Source of the DNA: Marinospirillum perlucidum
GTDB taxonomy: Bacteria; Pseudomonadota; Gammaproteobacteria; Pseudomonadales; Halomonadaceae
Direction: 5' to 3'
Assembly (NCBI RefSeq): GCF_003336805.1
Contig: NZ_QFWJ01000009.1
Location: forward strand, 60,790 to 124,789
DNA length: 64,000 nucleotides
The translations under genes and the position numbers were made by a program. The stretch's first letter is position 1, and every line of letters starts with the position of its first letter. Positions 62,480 through 64,000 of the stretch are shown here, one piece after another. The notes under the pieces were generated by a model. It was given only the letters and a program-made list of their open reading frames with translations. It was not told the origin of the DNA and did not search any database.

Positions 62480-62836
62480 TTAAAGCTCGTATTTTTCCGT
62501 CCAGCTTCTCAGTTCTTCAAGAATTTTCAGGGTGCTGAATCCCAGCCCGGTCAATTCATAGGTGACAGCAATGGGTCGATCACTCAATACCTTTCGAACC
62601 ACCAGCTCACGCGCTTCCAGTTCTTTAAGCCTTTGATCAATCATCTTCTTGCTGGCACCACCCAGCATCCGAGCCAAATCATTGAAACGTACCGGCCCGT
62701 CTTTGAGATGGTAAATCACTGAAGCTGTCCATTTTCCACCCAGAATGCGCATGCCTCGCTCGATGGCACAGGGCTCCATGCAGGCATCAACGACTGTTTT
62801 ACGTCCAGATGCATCGGTTTCAACACGACTATCCAT
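62480..62836 (-). CDS. HxlR-family transcriptional regulator
   Basis: A 118-residue winged-helix protein of the HxlR family. The conserved ILGGKWTASVIYHLKDGPVRFNDLARML stretch occupies residues ~31-60, with a Cys-x3-Cys pair (near residues 19-23) that could sense redox or electrophiles. It precedes the tautomerase-like gene on the same strand with about 100 bp between, so it may regulate that gene or an unlinked target. Confidence 0.88.
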   Translation of the reverse strand: MDSRVETDASGRKTVVDACMEPCAIERGMRILGGKWTASVIYHLKDGPVRFNDLARMLGGASKKMIDQRLKELEARELVVRKVLSDRPIAVTYELTGLGFSTLKILEELRSWTEKYEL

Positions 62837-63022
62837 TATAACTTCCCAGCCAGAACAAGGTTACCAAAAGTATACTGGTTGAATTATATCGCCTAAGAGC
62901 AATAATAAACCAGAAGAGCTGATAGCTTGCAGGAAATAACCTTCCTGAAGTTGATCGCCCCTAACCAAGAATCCTTATTCTTTAACCTTCAGCAGGTCAT
63001 TAACATGAGTGAATAAAATCAG

Positions 63023-63406
63023 GTGCACTGCGATTGCGGTGCTGTTGAAGTCAGCATGACAGGCGCTCCCAAAGTTCATGCCTACTGCCATTGCGAAGAT
63101 TGCCGCAATCTGCTCCAGGTACCCTTTCATTCCGTTCTAGCCTGGGATCCTGAAAAGGTACGCATAACACGAGGGGAAAACTTCACAAGATCCTTTCAAC
63201 ACCCGCAAAAGAAAATGACACGGGTGTTTTGTACCCAGTGCGGCGAAGTACTCTATAACACCAATGCCATGGAGTGGAAGCTGGTTTCCCAGCTATTGGT
63301 ACGTAAAACCCACAACGACCAACTGCCAGAAAGCTACCAGCCCAGCGCCCATTTCTTTTACGACCGGAGAATTCTGGATATTGAGGATGGTTTACCCAAG
63401 AAATAG
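63023..63406 (+). CDS. GFA-family protein, start region damaged
   Basis: A 127-residue protein of the GFA (glutathione-dependent formaldehyde-activating enzyme/CENP-V) family, with zinc ligands in CDCGAVEV, CHCEDCRN and FCTQCGEVLYN. The only strong start, an ATG at 63005, is followed in frame by a TAA two codons later; the frame is open again from a GTG at 63023 without a ribosome site. The gene may therefore be silenced, or started inefficiently at GTG. The tail looks intact. Confidence 0.65.
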   Translation: MHCDCGAVEVSMTGAPKVHAYCHCEDCRNLLQVPFHSVLAWDPEKVRITRGENFTRSFQHPQKKMTRVFCTQCGEVLYNTNAMEWKLVSQLLVRKTHNDQLPESYQPSAHFFYDRRILDIEDGLPKK

Positions 63407-63435
63407 GCTTGCGACCGGGGTAGAACCCATGAGTT

Positions 63436-63748
63436 TTACCCGGTAGAAGGGTATTTTTCTTCAACATCAACTGCATAAACACCAAAGGCTTGCTTAAACA
63501 TTTTTATTAGCAAACTTACTTTGGGTGATAATTCCGCGCCCCTTAAAGCCACCAAATTCAATGCTTGCTTAGATAACACTTCATCCGCCAAGACCTGCAC
63601 CACTGAATGACGTCGTATCAAATGCCTGACATCTACTGCCGGAAGGAAGCCAATTCCGCCCCCGCTGGCAGTCATTTCCGAAAGCAGATGTAAATCATCT
63701 GACTTGATCACCTTATCAATATATTGTTCTATCGCCGGAGCATTAAAT
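63436..63748 (-). pseudogene. C-terminal fragment of a LysR-family regulator
   Basis: About 100 residues corresponding to the last third of a LysR inducer-binding domain (TASGGGIGFLPAVDVRHLI and LNLVALRGAELSPKVSLLIK). The helix-turn-helix and first lobe are missing. Upstream the frame runs into the start of an unrelated gene remnant, so this is a deletion relic. Confidence 0.7.
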
Positions 63749-63811
63749 TTATTGGTAAGCCACAGGGTCCTTGGTGATGGTGGCAAAACCGGCGATGGAT
63801 TGGATGTCCAT
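63749..63811 (-). pseudogene. 5' remnant of another gene (possibly VOC/glyoxalase family)
   Basis: AGGAGG and an ATG at 63811 open a frame MDIQSIAGFATITKDP that stops after 20 codons where it meets the LysR fragment. The short sequence resembles the start of VOC-family proteins, but it is too short for certainty. It marks a deletion joint 65 bp from a MITE-like copy. Confidence 0.45.
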
Positions 63812-63877
63812 GGAATCCTCCTTGATTGATGTAATTAAAAGCTAATCCCAGTCTGAAGGGTAAACAAGACCTTTTAG

Positions 63878-64000
63878 GGAGCCTCTGATCAACGTGATGA
63901 GCGCAGGTTAGGGCTGAATTCATTCCTGATAAATTCCAGCACTTCCTACATCCGTGTAGGTCGCCAGCGAAATTGAACGAAAAAGCGGAGTTTACAAGTA
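63878..64000 (+). mobile_element. MITE-like repeat, long form, cut by the window end
   Basis: The first 123 bp are nearly identical to the copy at 60997, including the extra internal segment. It is preceded by TTAG (63874-63877), the expected YTAR target. The right end is outside the window. Confidence 0.8.

Overview
The window is chromosomal DNA from a diazotrophic gammaproteobacterium. The basis for this is a nifL-nifA pair, an Rnf complex, nif-specific ferredoxins, an FeSII (Shethna)-like ferredoxin, and a gene order resembling the Azotobacter / Pseudomonas stutzeri nif regions. Marine or brackish Oceanospirillales-like relatives are plausible, but no rRNA is present to settle the taxon. 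No tRNA, rRNA or CRISPR array was recognised.

Layout. (1) 1-3978: an edge-truncated low-complexity gene, a coiled-coil membrane protein and an MFS transporter. (2) 3994-8655, minus strand: nifE-nifN-nifX-RseC-like-DUF269-DUF683-ferredoxin III, driven by a sigma54 promoter with a NifA site. (3) 9116-18947, plus strand: a foreign-looking defence cassette (half-HsdS, HsdM, HsdS, dGTPase, RhuM-like, HsdR, YgjP-like metalloprotease) wedged between nifQ and nifE. (4) 18954-24561, minus: nifB-ferredoxin-nifQ, then nifL-nifA. (5) 24884-30257, plus: rnfABCDGEH. (6) 30402-37342, minus: nifH-nifD-nifK-nifT, a ferredoxin cassette bracketed by inverted MITE-like repeats, nafY and two nif-associated unknown genes. 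(7) 37615-39455, plus: a SIR2-like gene, a hemerythrin and an FeSII-like ferredoxin, each set behind a sigma54 promoter. (8) 39497-43214: modE and divergent modABC, the latter also with a sigma54 promoter. (9) 43348-64000: general and accessory genes, including an ammonium transporter-chemoreceptor fusion with a sigma54 promoter, a BNR/RND export pair, an AbiE toxin-antitoxin module inserted between duplicated flanks, fabF, a macrodomain protein and decaying genes next to further MITE copies.

The central nif part works as one regulon. NifL/NifA control sigma54 promoters for the structural genes (nifHDK), FeMo-cofactor assembly (nifB, Q, E, N, X, nafY), low-potential electron supply (Rnf plus four ferredoxins) and probably oxygen protection (FeSII-like protein, hemerythrin). 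Sigma54 promoters ahead of modABC and the Amt-chemoreceptor fusion suggest that molybdate uptake and ammonium sensing or taxis are also tied to nitrogen status. nifU, nifS, nifV, nifW, nifZ, nifM and nifF are not in this window and would have to lie elsewhere.

The observations most worth following up are the Amt-MCP fusion, the SIR2-hemerythrin operon sharing its control region with nifH, the dGTPase-containing type I restriction island inside the nif cluster, and the small mobile repeats that have rearranged the nifT-nafY interval and the AbiE region.
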